A DNA stretch of 64,000 nucleotides from the NCBI GenBank assembly GCA_017301995.1, contig JAFLEH010000034.1:21626-85625 (forward strand). Direction: 5' to 3'. The notes beneath the pieces are model-generated. The model saw nothing but the letters and a program-made list of their open reading frames with translations, made no database searches and had not been told where the DNA came from. Every line of letters starts with the position of its first letter. Position 1 is the stretch's first letter. The translations under genes and the position numbers were made by a program. Of the stretch, positions 1 through 7,976 are shown piece after piece. This DNA is from Verrucomicrobiota bacterium. GTDB taxonomy: Bacteria; Verrucomicrobiota; Verrucomicrobiia; Verrucomicrobiales; Akkermansiaceae.

Positions 1-360
1 ACCGATCCGGCGGGCTTGGCCGCTTCGGTCACCTATGACGGTTCGGCCACCGTGCCTAGCAATGCGGGCAGCTACCCGGTGGTGGCGACTGTCACCGATC
101 CGAACTATCAGGGCTCGGCTTCCGGCACTCTGGTGATTGGGAAGGCCACAGCCACCGTCACGCTGGGCAGCCTGGCACAGACCTACAACGGCAATCCGAA
201 ACTGGCCAGTGTGACGACCGATCCGGCGGGCTTGGCCGCTTCGGTCACCTATGACGGCTCGGCCACCGTGCCTAGCAATGCTGGCAGCTACGCGGTGGTG
301 GCGACTATCAGCGATCCGAACTATCAGGGCTCGGCCTCCGGCACTTTGGTGATCGAGCCC
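1..360 (+). repeat. 216-bp period DNA repeat encoding MBG domains
   Basis: Bases 1-144 and 217-360 are almost identical, differing at only a handful of positions, so the repeat unit is 216 bp (72 codons). The array continues off the left edge. High DNA identity, not just protein similarity, points to recent duplication or ongoing homogenisation. Confidence 0.85.
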
Positions 361-744
361 GCGGTAGGCTGGGAGGCTTGGCAAGATGAAAAGTTCATCG
401 AGCTGCAGATCACCGCAGGATTGGCGGAGGATTTGGCGGATCCGGATGGCGACGGGTTGGTCAATCTGGCGGAGTACTCGCTGGGTACGGATCCGAACGC
501 CGCGACTCCATCACTGGAGCCGGTGGTGGCCGATGGCTGGCTCTCTCTGACTTTCACGCGTCCGGCCGGATTGCCCGATGTGATCTATGGTGCCGAGCAC
601 TCCGACGCGTTAGGGGGATGGGATCCAGTTACGCCCGAGGTGATCGGAACGGACGGGAATGTTGATACGGTTAGAGTCCGCGTTCCACTCAACACGGGCG
701 ATCCCGGCAGGCATTTCATCCGCCTGAAGTTCACCCGGCAGTGA
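1..744 (+). CDS. MBG-repeat surface protein, C-terminal part (5' end outside window)
   Basis: The reading frame is open from base 1, so the start lies upstream. Two near-identical MBG-type immunoglobulin-like repeats of 72 residues are visible, each ending in an S-G-T-L-V-I motif. They are followed by a DPDGDGL calcium-loop-like stretch (thrombospondin type 3-like, around 423-500) and a beta-rich C-terminal module ending FTRQ. MBG repeats are typical of very large secreted or surface proteins of Verrucomicrobiota and Bacteroidota and probably act as stalks. No sorting signal is seen at the C terminus; the last ~70 residues may be the sorting or adhesive module (inference). The function of the whole protein cannot be judged from this fragment. 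Confidence 0.8.
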   Translation, partial: TDPAGLAASVTYDGSATVPSNAGSYPVVATVTDPNYQGSASGTLVIGKATATVTLGSLAQTYNGNPKLASVTTDPAGLAASVTYDGSATVPSNAGSYAVVATISDPNYQGSASGTLVIEPAVGWEAWQDEKFIELQITAGLAEDLADPDGDGLVNLAEYSLGTDPNAATPSLEPVVADGWLSLTFTRPAGLPDVIYGAEHSDALGGWDPVTPEVIGTDGNVDTVRVRVPLNTGDPGRHFIRLKFTRQ

Positions 745-795
745 CGGGAGGTGCTTCGGGAAAGATCAGCCGGGCGGCGTCCGTATGTGGAGGGG

Positions 796-3264
796 ATGCA
801 AAAGTCGTTTTCTTCCAGCATGTTCATCCGCCGGATTGCGGCAGCCTCGTGGGTTGCCATAGTCCCCGTATTCGCGGCCGACTATCCGGTACAACCGGTG
901 CCTTTCACGGATGTGTCCTTCACTGGCGGTTTGTGGCACGACCGCCAGGCAACGAACAACCGGGTGACGCTGCCATTCGCGCTGGACCAGTGCGAATCGT
1001 CGAAGCGGATGCTGAACTTCGACCTGGCGGCGGAAACGATGAAACGACGGGCCGCGGGCGAGAAAAACTTCCAGAACAAGCCGCCCACGCAGTATCCGTT
1101 TGATGACTCCGACGTTTACAAGGTACTGGAGGGGGCGGCCTATTGCCTGAGTGTGAAGCCCGATCCCGCGCTTGAGGCCAGGCTGGAAGGCATCATCAGA
1201 AGAATCGCCGCCGCGCAGGAGCCGGACGGGTATATCTATACGTGGCGGACGATGCACCCGGATTCGCCCGCGCATGGTTGGATCGATCAGAAACGTTGGA
1301 TGAAAGATCCGGAGCTGAGCCACGAATTGTATAACATCGGGCACATGTATGAGGCCGGCGTGGCGTATGAGCAGGCGACGAAATCGAAATCCCTGTTGGA
1401 TGTCTGCCTGAAGAGCGCGGAGTTGGTGCAGCGGGACTTTGGCGATGGCGAACCGGTGATCGCGCCGGGGCACCAGGTGATCGAGATGGGATTGGCGAAA
1501 CTTTATCGGCGGACCGGCGATGTCCGCTGGTTGGATCTTGCGAAATTCTTCGTTGAAGCCCGGGGTCACGGAGGCAGCGACTACAATCAGAACCATATCC
1601 CGGTGGTGGACCAGCGGGATGCGGTGGGCCACGCCGTGCGGGCTAACTATCTTTACAGCGGCATGGCCGATGTGGCCGCGCTGAAGGGCGACAGAAGATA
1701 TATGGAGGCGATCACCGCGATTTGGCAGAATGTGGTGGGCAGGAAGCTCCACCTGACCGGCGGCTGCGGCGCGCGGGCGGCGGGTGAGGCGTATGGCGGC
1801 GACTATGAATTGCCGCACCGTTGCTACAACGAGACTTGTGCGGCGATCGCGTTCCTGTTCTGGAATCACCGGATGTTTCTGATGACGGGTGATGGAAAAT
1901 ACATGGATGCTTTCGAACGCACGCTGTACAACGGCTTTCTCAGCGGGATCTCACTTTCCGGCGACCGCTTCTTCTATCCAAATCCGCTGGAGTATGATGG
2001 CAAGGAAGTGAACAATCACGGACATGCCGGGCGCGCGCCGTGGTTCGGCTGCGCGTGCTGTCCGCCCAATGTGCTGCGTTTGATGGCGTCGCTGGGAGGA
2101 TATGCCTATGCGGTTAGGGGACAAGACTTGTTCGTCAATCTTTATGCCGAGGGGACGGCTAGGACGGAGATTGCCGGTACGGTCGTGCGGATCAGCCAGA
2201 GAACCGACTATCCCTGGAATGGGGCGGTGGGCTTCACTGTCGTTTCCTCCAAGCCGACGAAGTTCGCGCTTCGCTTGCGGATTCCCGGATGGGTGTTGGG
2301 GAGACCCTTGCCGTCGGACTTGTACAGTTATGAAAACGCGGCAGCCGGCGCTTGGTCGGTGAAGGTGAACGGTGTGGCCGTGAAGGCGGAAATGTCCGAC
2401 GGGTTTGCCGTGGTGGATCGCGAATGGAAGGACGGCGACAAGGTGATTCTTGATCTTCCGATGCCGGTGCGGCGGGTGTTGGGGAATCCGAAGATCGCCG
2501 CCACCAAGGGGCAGGTGGCGCTCGAACGCGGGCCGGTTGTGTATTGTCTGGAGGGCATCGACAACGATGGATCGGTGTTCGATGTGGCTCTGCCCGAGGC
2601 GGCGAAAATCGCGCCGGAGCGCAAGGAAGGTCTGCTGGGCGGGGTCATGGTCCTCAACATCAGCGGCGCGCAGCGGGTGAAGCGCGGCGATGGCGCTAAT
2701 CTGGATATCACCGCCGCGAAGCTGGTGGCGATTCCCTACGCGTGCTGGAACAACCGCGGTTTGTCGCCGATGACGGTGTGGATGGCGGAAGCGCCTGAAA
2801 TGGCACGCCCGGTTCCCGCTCCGACCCTTTCGTCACGGGCGAAAGTGTCCGTGTCGTTCGCCCGGGGTGGGATGGATGCCGGTAGGCTCAACGACCAGCA
2901 GATGCCCCGCAACGCGACGGATGGATTCGCGCCGAACTTCGATTTTTGGCCGCACAAGGGCGGGACGGAATGGATCGCATATGATTTCGGCAAGCCGGTG
3001 AGAGTGGGTGGAGCCACGGTTTCCTGGTTTGACGATACCGGAAGCGGCGAATGCCGGTTGCCGACGGGGTGGCGCCTTCTCTATCAGGATGAAGCGGGCG
3101 GATGGAAGCCGGTGGAAGGCGTAGCGGACTATCCGATCCGCAAGCGGGATCCGGTATCCATCATCTTCAAGCCGGTGCTCACCAAGGCGATGCGGCTTGA
3201 GCTGGATTTGGTGAAGGATTTTTCCGCAGGTCTCTACGAGTTCGAAGTGACCGAGAGCAAATGA
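796..3264 (+). CDS. GH127 family beta-L-arabinofuranosidase, secreted
   Basis: This is a glycoside hydrolase of the former DUF1680 family, which removes beta-L-arabinofuranosyl residues from plant glycans. The zinc/thiol active site of GH127 is visible: the N-E-T-C motif (Glu346, Cys348), the adjacent cysteines of the C-A-C-C-P-P-N motif (Cys421/422, one being the expected nucleophile), and a Glu near 331 as candidate acid/base. An N-terminal signal peptide precedes Ala-Asp-Tyr. The last ~150 residues form a discoidin (F5/8 type C)-like beta-sandwich, probably carbohydrate binding. The ATG at 796 is preferred over a GTG at 751; an ATG at 820 is also possible. The gene converges on the pilus locus with a 13-base gap. 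Confidence 0.85.
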   Translation: MQKSFSSSMFIRRIAAASWVAIVPVFAADYPVQPVPFTDVSFTGGLWHDRQATNNRVTLPFALDQCESSKRMLNFDLAAETMKRRAAGEKNFQNKPPTQYPFDDSDVYKVLEGAAYCLSVKPDPALEARLEGIIRRIAAAQEPDGYIYTWRTMHPDSPAHGWIDQKRWMKDPELSHELYNIGHMYEAGVAYEQATKSKSLLDVCLKSAELVQRDFGDGEPVIAPGHQVIEMGLAKLYRRTGDVRWLDLAKFFVEARGHGGSDYNQNHIPVVDQRDAVGHAVRANYLYSGMADVAALKGDRRYMEAITAIWQNVVGRKLHLTGGCGARAAGEAYGGDYELPHRCYNETCAAIAFLFWNHRMFLMTGDGKYMDAFERTLYNGFLSGISLSGDRFFYPNPLEYDGKEVNNHGHAGRAPWFGCACCPPNVLRLMASLGGYAYAVRGQDLFVNLYAEGTARTEIAGTVVRISQRTDYPWNGAVGFTVVSSKPTKFALRLRIPGWVLGRPLPSDLYSYENAAAGAWSVKVNGVAVKAEMSDGFAVVDREWKDGDKVILDLPMPVRRVLGNPKIAATKGQVALERGPVVYCLEGIDNDGSVFDVALPEAAKIAPERKEGLLGGVMVLNISGAQRVKRGDGANLDITAAKLVAIPYACWNNRGLSPMTVWMAEAPEMARPVPAPTLSSRAKVSVSFARGGMDAGRLNDQQMPRNATDGFAPNFDFWPHKGGTEWIAYDFGKPVRVGGATVSWFDDTGSGECRLPTGWRLLYQDEAGGWKPVEGVADYPIRKRDPVSIIFKPVLTKAMRLELDLVKDFSAGLYEFEVTESK

Positions 3265-3277
3265 TCCCGTGGCGCGT

Positions 3278-3814
3278 TTATTCCGGTCCCTGGAGGTCCG
3301 GGAGGCCCGCGATGTCGGGGCGCGGCGGCAGTACGCCCGGGCTGTTGTCGAGAATCGGCGGGTCGGTTAGAATCTCGGGTTCCTCGTAATCGGGCGTTTC
3401 GTCCTGAACCCGGAGGGGGCGGAATTGGCTGGAGTGGGAATCCACCTGGAACTGGAGATTCACCAAATCGCGGTTGGTTTCCGCCAACTGGTTGCGGAGG
3501 GTGGAATTTTCCTGCCGGATGTTTTGCAGTTCCGCGAGCAAGTTCGCGTAGAACTGCTTTTGCGGCGAGTCCGGGGCATTTGATCGAACCTCGGCGGCGG
3601 GCAAGGGCGTGTTCCGGCGGGTTGGCTCGGAAATCACCGGTGCGACGGACGCCGCTGGCGCCGACTGCTCGGGTATCGTGTCGGCCGACGCGATGAGCGG
3701 GTTGATATTCACGGCGGCGACGAATCCGCGAACGGACCACCAGTGGCTGCCGACGGCTGCCGCCATCAGGGCGAGCGCTGTGGCACAGGTGACGGGAATG
3801 ATGGAGGTCTTCAT
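3278..3814 (-). CDS. Small membrane-anchored coiled-coil protein, last gene of the pilus locus
   Basis: It has 178 residues with one N-terminal hydrophobic segment (about residues 5-23). A proline/serine-rich stretch follows, then a heptad-like region around residues 75-115 (ANLLAELQNIRQENSTLRNQ) that reads as a coiled coil, and a proline-rich tail. The start ATG overlaps the upstream stop codon (ATGA), so it is translationally coupled to the 280-residue gene. No family is recognised. Position and topology suggest an envelope accessory protein of the pilus/secretion apparatus (inference). Confidence 0.7.
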   Translation of the reverse strand: MKTSIIPVTCATALALMAAAVGSHWWSVRGFVAAVNINPLIASADTIPEQSAPAASVAPVISEPTRRNTPLPAAEVRSNAPDSPQKQFYANLLAELQNIRQENSTLRNQLAETNRDLVNLQFQVDSHSSQFRPLRVQDETPDYEEPEILTDPPILDNSPGVLPPRPDIAGLPDLQGPE

Positions 3815-4653
3815 CGTTTGGGTGAGGGTTTGGAGATTGAAGCCGGTTTGGAATCGGCCTTTGCAGGAGAGGGTTTCGCGACTGGTCTCGGAAGGGCGGA
3901 GACCAGGGTCTGGAGCTGTTCGATGGCGGTTCCGAGTTGTTTGGAATCTTCGTCGAGTTGTTCCAGCGAGCGTGCGAGGACCGCGCCGACCGTATGGATT
4001 TGGCGGTAACCGTCGGTGGAATCGAAGCCCGGTTCGGCGACCGAAAACGCGGAGGTTCCGTTGGCATCCGGAACCAGAACATGTGGCCGGATCGTGAGTG
4101 TGATAGAGGTGTTGGGAGCGAGTTCGACGTTTCGGGAAAACGCCGGTGCCTCGGAAGGAGAGTCAAGTTTCCAACCGCGGGGAATCTCGCCGAGCGGTTT
4201 GGCCGGGAAGGGTGCCAGCAGCTTGACCGAGGCCGGATCAATTGGGCCCTTGCCGGTTTGGAGGCGCTCCACCTTGACGGTTAGGGTTTCCTTTGGGGGG
4301 GCGTCCGTGGGCTCGGATGATGGTTTGGCCGCGGTTACGGGCGCAGGATCGGCAGTGGAGGTGGGCGGTGCGGGAGCGGCTGCCGGTTCGGGTTTGGATG
4401 GTGGCGGAGCAGGTTTGGGTTCCGGAGCGGGCAGCGGGTGGGCTGCGGATTCTCCGGTGTCCTTTGTCAGATCAACGGTGACTTCGTTTCCCTGTTTGGA
4501 AAGGCCCCGGGACTCCCGGAAACGGCGGATCGCGTCAGCGACGACATCCGGCGGAGCTTGGTCGTCCGCCCCAACACCGGCCGGGGATGACTGGGCCTGG
4601 AGCGGATGGGAGCAGGTGGCGATGAGGATCGCGGCAAGGGCAAGGGGTTTCAT
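3811..4653 (-). CDS. Secreted proline-rich protein of the pilus locus
   Basis: It has 280 residues with an N-terminal signal sequence (MKPLALAAILIATCSHPLQA; the Cys inside could make it a lipoprotein, but no good lipobox is seen). A segment of about 60 residues is rich in Pro, Ala and Lys, followed by a beta-rich core (about residues 120-215) and a charged C-terminal tail. ATGA overlaps couple it to both neighbours. Unknown family; probably a periplasmic or outer-membrane-associated accessory of the pilus-like machine. Confidence 0.7.
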   Translation of the reverse strand: MKPLALAAILIATCSHPLQAQSSPAGVGADDQAPPDVVADAIRRFRESRGLSKQGNEVTVDLTKDTGESAAHPLPAPEPKPAPPPSKPEPAAAPAPPTSTADPAPVTAAKPSSEPTDAPPKETLTVKVERLQTGKGPIDPASVKLLAPFPAKPLGEIPRGWKLDSPSEAPAFSRNVELAPNTSITLTIRPHVLVPDANGTSAFSVAEPGFDSTDGYRQIHTVGAVLARSLEQLDEDSKQLGTAIEQLQTLVSALPRPVAKPSPAKADSKPASISKPSPKR

Positions 4654-5465
4654 GATCCGGACGGTTTGATCTGGATGGAACGGGTGGTGTCGATATCGGG
4701 CACGGGGGCGGATTGGCCGCCATGGCTCTGGTTTTCGGGAAGGGCGGGGCTGTCGGCCCTGAGGATGGGGGTGGGGATCGAGGAGGCGAGCAGGCGGTTC
4801 CAGGCGGCGAGGAGGCGGTTGCCTTCGGCGCGGAGTTCGCGGGACTTCTCCTGATAGGTCGTTAGATCGCGCAGCAGTTCGCGGGATTCGGCGATCTGGG
4901 CTTCGGTCCAGGCGAGATTGCCGGTCCGATAGAGCACCGGAACATCCACGACGAGCCGGCTGAGGTCGCCACCGGGGGATTCGGCGGATAGGACGTGTTG
5001 GATACGGAGGTTGGTTTCCTCGAAGGTGGGAATCGGAATCGCTTTCGCCGGGTTCGCTTTCGCCGGAGAAGATTGATTGGCGAGAGACGGGTTTTTCGGA
5101 TCGCCGGGCAGGCGATCGGAGGAGGGTAGCAGGGCGGGGACGGCTTTGGGGACGGGAGTGGCGCGCGGAGCGGGTGCTTGTGGAACCGATGCCACGGGTG
5201 CGGGCTTTTCCGCAGTGGGAGCCGTCGGCGCGATGACCGGTTTTGTCAGATAGAGATAACAGAACAGCCCGGCCAGCGCGGTGCTGGCGAGCAGCAGCGC
5301 CGGATAGGCGCGGTGGAGCGGGTTGTCCGGTTCCCCGCAGCGCGAGCGCGGTGTGTTTTCCTTTTTGCCGGCGCCTTTGTCCAGCGGGAGGGCGCTGGGC
5401 AGCGGAAGCAGCGGCTTGCCACCGGAGGATGTCATGGCCGGATTACCTACGGGAAGTGGATTCAT
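4650..5465 (-). CDS. Single-pass membrane protein of the pilus locus
   Basis: It has 271 residues: a short cytoplasmic N terminus, one transmembrane helix (about residues 53-72, PALLLASTALAGLFCYLYL), a Pro/Ala-rich linker and a helical region around residues 190-240 with a coiled-coil look. The start at 5465 overlaps the previous gene by 23 bases; an in-frame ATG at 5435 would leave a 7-base gap and is equally credible. The stop codon overlaps the next ATG. Family not recognised. Bitopic topology with a long periplasmic linker fits a scaffold component. Confidence 0.65.
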   Translation of the reverse strand: MNPLPVGNPAMTSSGGKPLLPLPSALPLDKGAGKKENTPRSRCGEPDNPLHRAYPALLLASTALAGLFCYLYLTKPVIAPTAPTAEKPAPVASVPQAPAPRATPVPKAVPALLPSSDRLPGDPKNPSLANQSSPAKANPAKAIPIPTFEETNLRIQHVLSAESPGGDLSRLVVDVPVLYRTGNLAWTEAQIAESRELLRDLTTYQEKSRELRAEGNRLLAAWNRLLASSIPTPILRADSPALPENQSHGGQSAPVPDIDTTRSIQIKPSGS

Positions 5466-5934
5466 GGGTTGGGGAGGGTTCTGGCTGCGGGCGTTTGGTC
5501 GCTTGCTTGGCCGGGTCCGCGGACACCGGAACCGCGTGACTGACGATCGTCTGGTTGGATAGACCGGGGAAGGTGGTTAGGGTAAGGGCGTCTCCGGACA
5601 ATCGGAGGTGGCGGACCACGCCACCCGAAGTGCTCATCGCCTGGAGTCCCGGCGTGATGTCGAGGCCGGTGTCGCCCGGACGCTGCCTGCCGATGCCATC
5701 CGCCCGATAGATGGAGAATTCGGATGGGGCGTCTTCCGCTCCGTCGGCGGTGACCCGGACGTTGACACCATCGGTGGCGACGTCGAACACGACCGGCTTG
5801 ATAGGGATGGGCGTGATGCGGTCGCCGGTGATCTTGAAATGGGATTTGAGGACAAAGCGGCCGAACGGCTTGTATTCCCCGGCGTCCGCGGTGGCGCAGA
5901 GGAGACAAAGCATGACTGACAGTTTTCGGATCAT
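5443..5934 (-). CDS. Secreted small beta-rich protein of the pilus locus
   Basis: It has 163 residues from the ATG at 5934, chosen because it overlaps the pseudopilin stop codon (ATGA). A signal peptide (MIRKLSVMLCLLCATADAG) is followed by a beta-strand-rich domain of about 110 residues and a Pro/Ser/Arg-rich tail. The size and beta character recall PilP/GspC-type periplasmic domains, but no diagnostic motif is present, so the function stays unassigned. Confidence 0.65.
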   Translation of the reverse strand: MIRKLSVMLCLLCATADAGEYKPFGRFVLKSHFKITGDRITPIPIKPVVFDVATDGVNVRVTADGAEDAPSEFSIYRADGIGRQRPGDTGLDITPGLQAMSTSGGVVRHLRLSGDALTLTTFPGLSNQTIVSHAVPVSADPAKQATKRPQPEPSPTHESTSRR

Positions 5935-6341
5935 TCGCCAACGTCCCAAAGGGCGTCTTTGGAGCTGCCGGAGGGGTCGTAGGTTCCGCCGGAGCCGTTA
6001 TCGATCACGGGTGGAAACACGGTAACCTTGATGGAAAGCGTGGCCCCAGTTAGAGATTTCACCGTGGGCATGGAGGTGGCACGTGTTGGAAGATAGGGGA
6101 CCAGCAAAGTGCCGGTGAGCGAGGAAACCGCGGTCGCCGGATTTTCCGCCAGATAGAGGCGCTGCGCGGTATAGACGGTGCGCAGGGTTTCGGCCGCCTC
6201 CCGGCCCATTTGGGCGTTCTTTGACATCTTGGTGACGCGGAATCCCAGTGCCATCAGCGCGAGCAGCACCATGATCACCATCGACATCTCCAGCAGGGTG
6301 AAGCCCGGCCGGTGTGGAATGTATTCACGTTTCCGAGTCAT
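5931..6341 (-). CDS. Type IV pilin-like / pseudopilin protein
   Basis: It has 136 residues with a canonical class III signal: a basic leader, then G-F-T-L-L-E-M-S and a hydrophobic helix (about residues 14-40). Prepilin peptidase would cut after Gly, and Glu+5 is present. The body is Ser/Thr/Gly-rich with no paired cysteines. It is probably a minor pseudopilin of the machine encoded here. A hairpin lies directly upstream of its start codon. Confidence 0.85.
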   Translation of the reverse strand: MTRKREYIPHRPGFTLLEMSMVIMVLLALMALGFRVTKMSKNAQMGREAAETLRTVYTAQRLYLAENPATAVSSLTGTLLVPYLPTRATSMPTVKSLTGATLSIKVTVFPPVIDNGSGGTYDPSGSSKDALWDVGE

Positions 6342-6363
6342 GACGGGCTGAATTTAACCCGTC
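6342..6363 (-). promoter_or_regulatory. Hairpin abutting the pseudopilin start codon
   Basis: GACGGG and CCCGTC, separated by 10 bases, form a six-pair stem whose end touches the ATG at 6341. On the mRNA this would cover the ribosome-binding region. It could modulate translation or be an intergenic processing site; the function is inference. Confidence 0.3.
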
Positions 6364-6398
6364 TTGAGCATCATGGAAAGCGTAAATTCAGGATTTTT

Positions 6399-6812
6399 TC
6401 ACTGAGTGAGGGTCTTGTACGCATCCCGGAACATTTCGACGACCTCCGGATTGGTTGCGAGGCCGTAGATATACCGGACGGCGAAGAATCCGGCGATGCA
6501 GCCTGCGAAAGTCCACGCGATGGTCCAGAAGACCGAGCGATCGGCGGGAGCGACCCATTTGACATGCCATCCGGTCCGATCGACCACCGCGGTCGAGAAC
6601 ATGAGGTTTTCCTCCTTGAGCTGGCGGGCGAAGGTTTCCGCGAGGCGGTCATCGCGGATGACGAACAGGAAGCGGTAGCGTTTTCCCGGAACTTCCGGGA
6701 GTTCGACGGTCCGGATCTTTTCCGGCACGGATGACGGCATCCGCAGCGTTTGGATGTGCGTTTCGTAAACGAAACGTCTGCGAAGCCAGCGATCGAAGCG
6801 GGTGAGTTGCAT
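6399..6812 (-). CDS. Small membrane protein of the pilus locus
   Basis: It has 137 residues. About 85 soluble residues are followed by one transmembrane helix (about residues 95-117, FWTIAWTFAGCIAGFFAVRYIYG) and a short tail. It sits 12 bases downstream of the GspF-like gene, in the same operon. The family is not recognised. An N-in protein with a C-terminal anchor could dock the platform protein or the ATPase (inference). Confidence 0.65.
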   Translation of the reverse strand: MQLTRFDRWLRRRFVYETHIQTLRMPSSVPEKIRTVELPEVPGKRYRFLFVIRDDRLAETFARQLKEENLMFSTAVVDRTGWHVKWVAPADRSVFWTIAWTFAGCIAGFFAVRYIYGLATNPEVVEMFRDAYKTLTQ

Positions 6813-6824
6813 GAGGATGGCGGG

Positions 6825-7976
6825 TTAGCGCGCCTGCATCATCTTCGGACCCATGAGGAAGATGGGGAGGAACGTTCCGATGAAAACAGCGGCAATCAGG
6901 AAAACCGCGATGACGAGGACGAGGAAGCCGACTGCGGCCGAGAACGTGGCCATATGGTTTTCCGCGTCTTCTTCGTACATTTCCACGAGCATGGAGAGTT
7001 GGGTGTCGAGCGAGGCGGATTTTTCGCCGATGGAAAGCATGTGGGTGACCTGGGAATCGACCGAGGTGTATTTTGCGAACGCGGTGGAGAGCGGTACGCC
7101 CGAGTGTTCGTACTTGTCTGCCGCGGTGCGGAGTTCTTCGTAGAATGGGGTTCCCTTGACGCTGTTGGCGGAGACGCGGATGGACTTGGCGAGGTTGATT
7201 CCGTTGGAGTGGAGCAGTTTGATGGTGGCGAGGAAGGTCATCTGGCGGAGGCTCATGATCAGCAGGCGGAGAAGCCGCCACCGTGCCATGGCGAAGCCGA
7301 GGATGATATTGCGGACATGGGCGGAACGCCAGATGGTGATACCGGTGGCGATGATTCCGGCAACGGCGAACGGCCAGACGTTCTGGGTAAAATGGCTGAC
7401 CTTGAACGAGATGGCGGTTAGGCCATCCGGTTTGCCACCGACGCCGAGGAGCATTTTTTCGACCTGGGGCACGATTTTCACCTGGGAAGCGATGAACGCG
7501 CCGAAGAGCACGGCAATGATGGCCGCGGGAGTGAGGGTGGCTTTCCTGAGTTGTTTGGTGAAATGGAGGTCGCTTTTGAGGCGGGCCCCCAGCGACTGGA
7601 ACGCGTGGTGGAGTTGGCCCGCGTCCGCGCCGGCCTGGATCAGGCCCACGACCATGTCGCTGAAGCGTCCGGTCCGGCGGAATGCCTCGTGTACGTTCAT
7701 GCCCTTGGCGATGTCCTCGCGGATCTGGGTGAGCGCGTCCACCATTGGTTTGTTAGGCAGGCCGTGGCTGTAGTACTTCAGCGCGTCCGCGGTGTTGATT
7801 TGCGCGCGGAGCATCGAGGCCAGGCCGCGGAAAAGATCGACGAGTACCTTTTTTCCGAACGGGCGGACCTTTGGCGCCGCGACCTCGTCCTGTGGCTTGG
7901 CCTTGGCGGCCGCGGACCGTGCGGGACCGGGCTTGGCGGCGGCTGCGGCCGTTTTCTGGAGGGTGGCTTCACTCAT
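6825..7976 (-). CDS. Type II secretion/type IV pilus inner-membrane platform protein, GspF/PilC family
   Basis: It has 383 residues, close to the usual ~400. After an Ala/Lys/Pro-rich N-terminal extension of about 40 residues come two T2SSF repeats: the first ends in a membrane segment (AAIIAVLFGAFIASQ), the second in the hydrophobic C-terminal helix (VGFLVLVIAVFLIAAVFIG). F family proteins form the inner-membrane platform that the assembly ATPase acts on. The start overlaps the end of the ATPase gene by 8 bases, the usual E-F pairing. Confidence 0.9.
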   Translation of the reverse strand: MSEATLQKTAAAAAKPGPARSAAAKAKPQDEVAAPKVRPFGKKVLVDLFRGLASMLRAQINTADALKYYSHGLPNKPMVDALTQIREDIAKGMNVHEAFRRTGRFSDMVVGLIQAGADAGQLHHAFQSLGARLKSDLHFTKQLRKATLTPAAIIAVLFGAFIASQVKIVPQVEKMLLGVGGKPDGLTAISFKVSHFTQNVWPFAVAGIIATGITIWRSAHVRNIILGFAMARWRLLRLLIMSLRQMTFLATIKLLHSNGINLAKSIRVSANSVKGTPFYEELRTAADKYEHSGVPLSTAFAKYTSVDSQVTHMLSIGEKSASLDTQLSMLVEMYEEDAENHMATFSAAVGFLVLVIAVFLIAAVFIGTFLPIFLMGPKMMQAR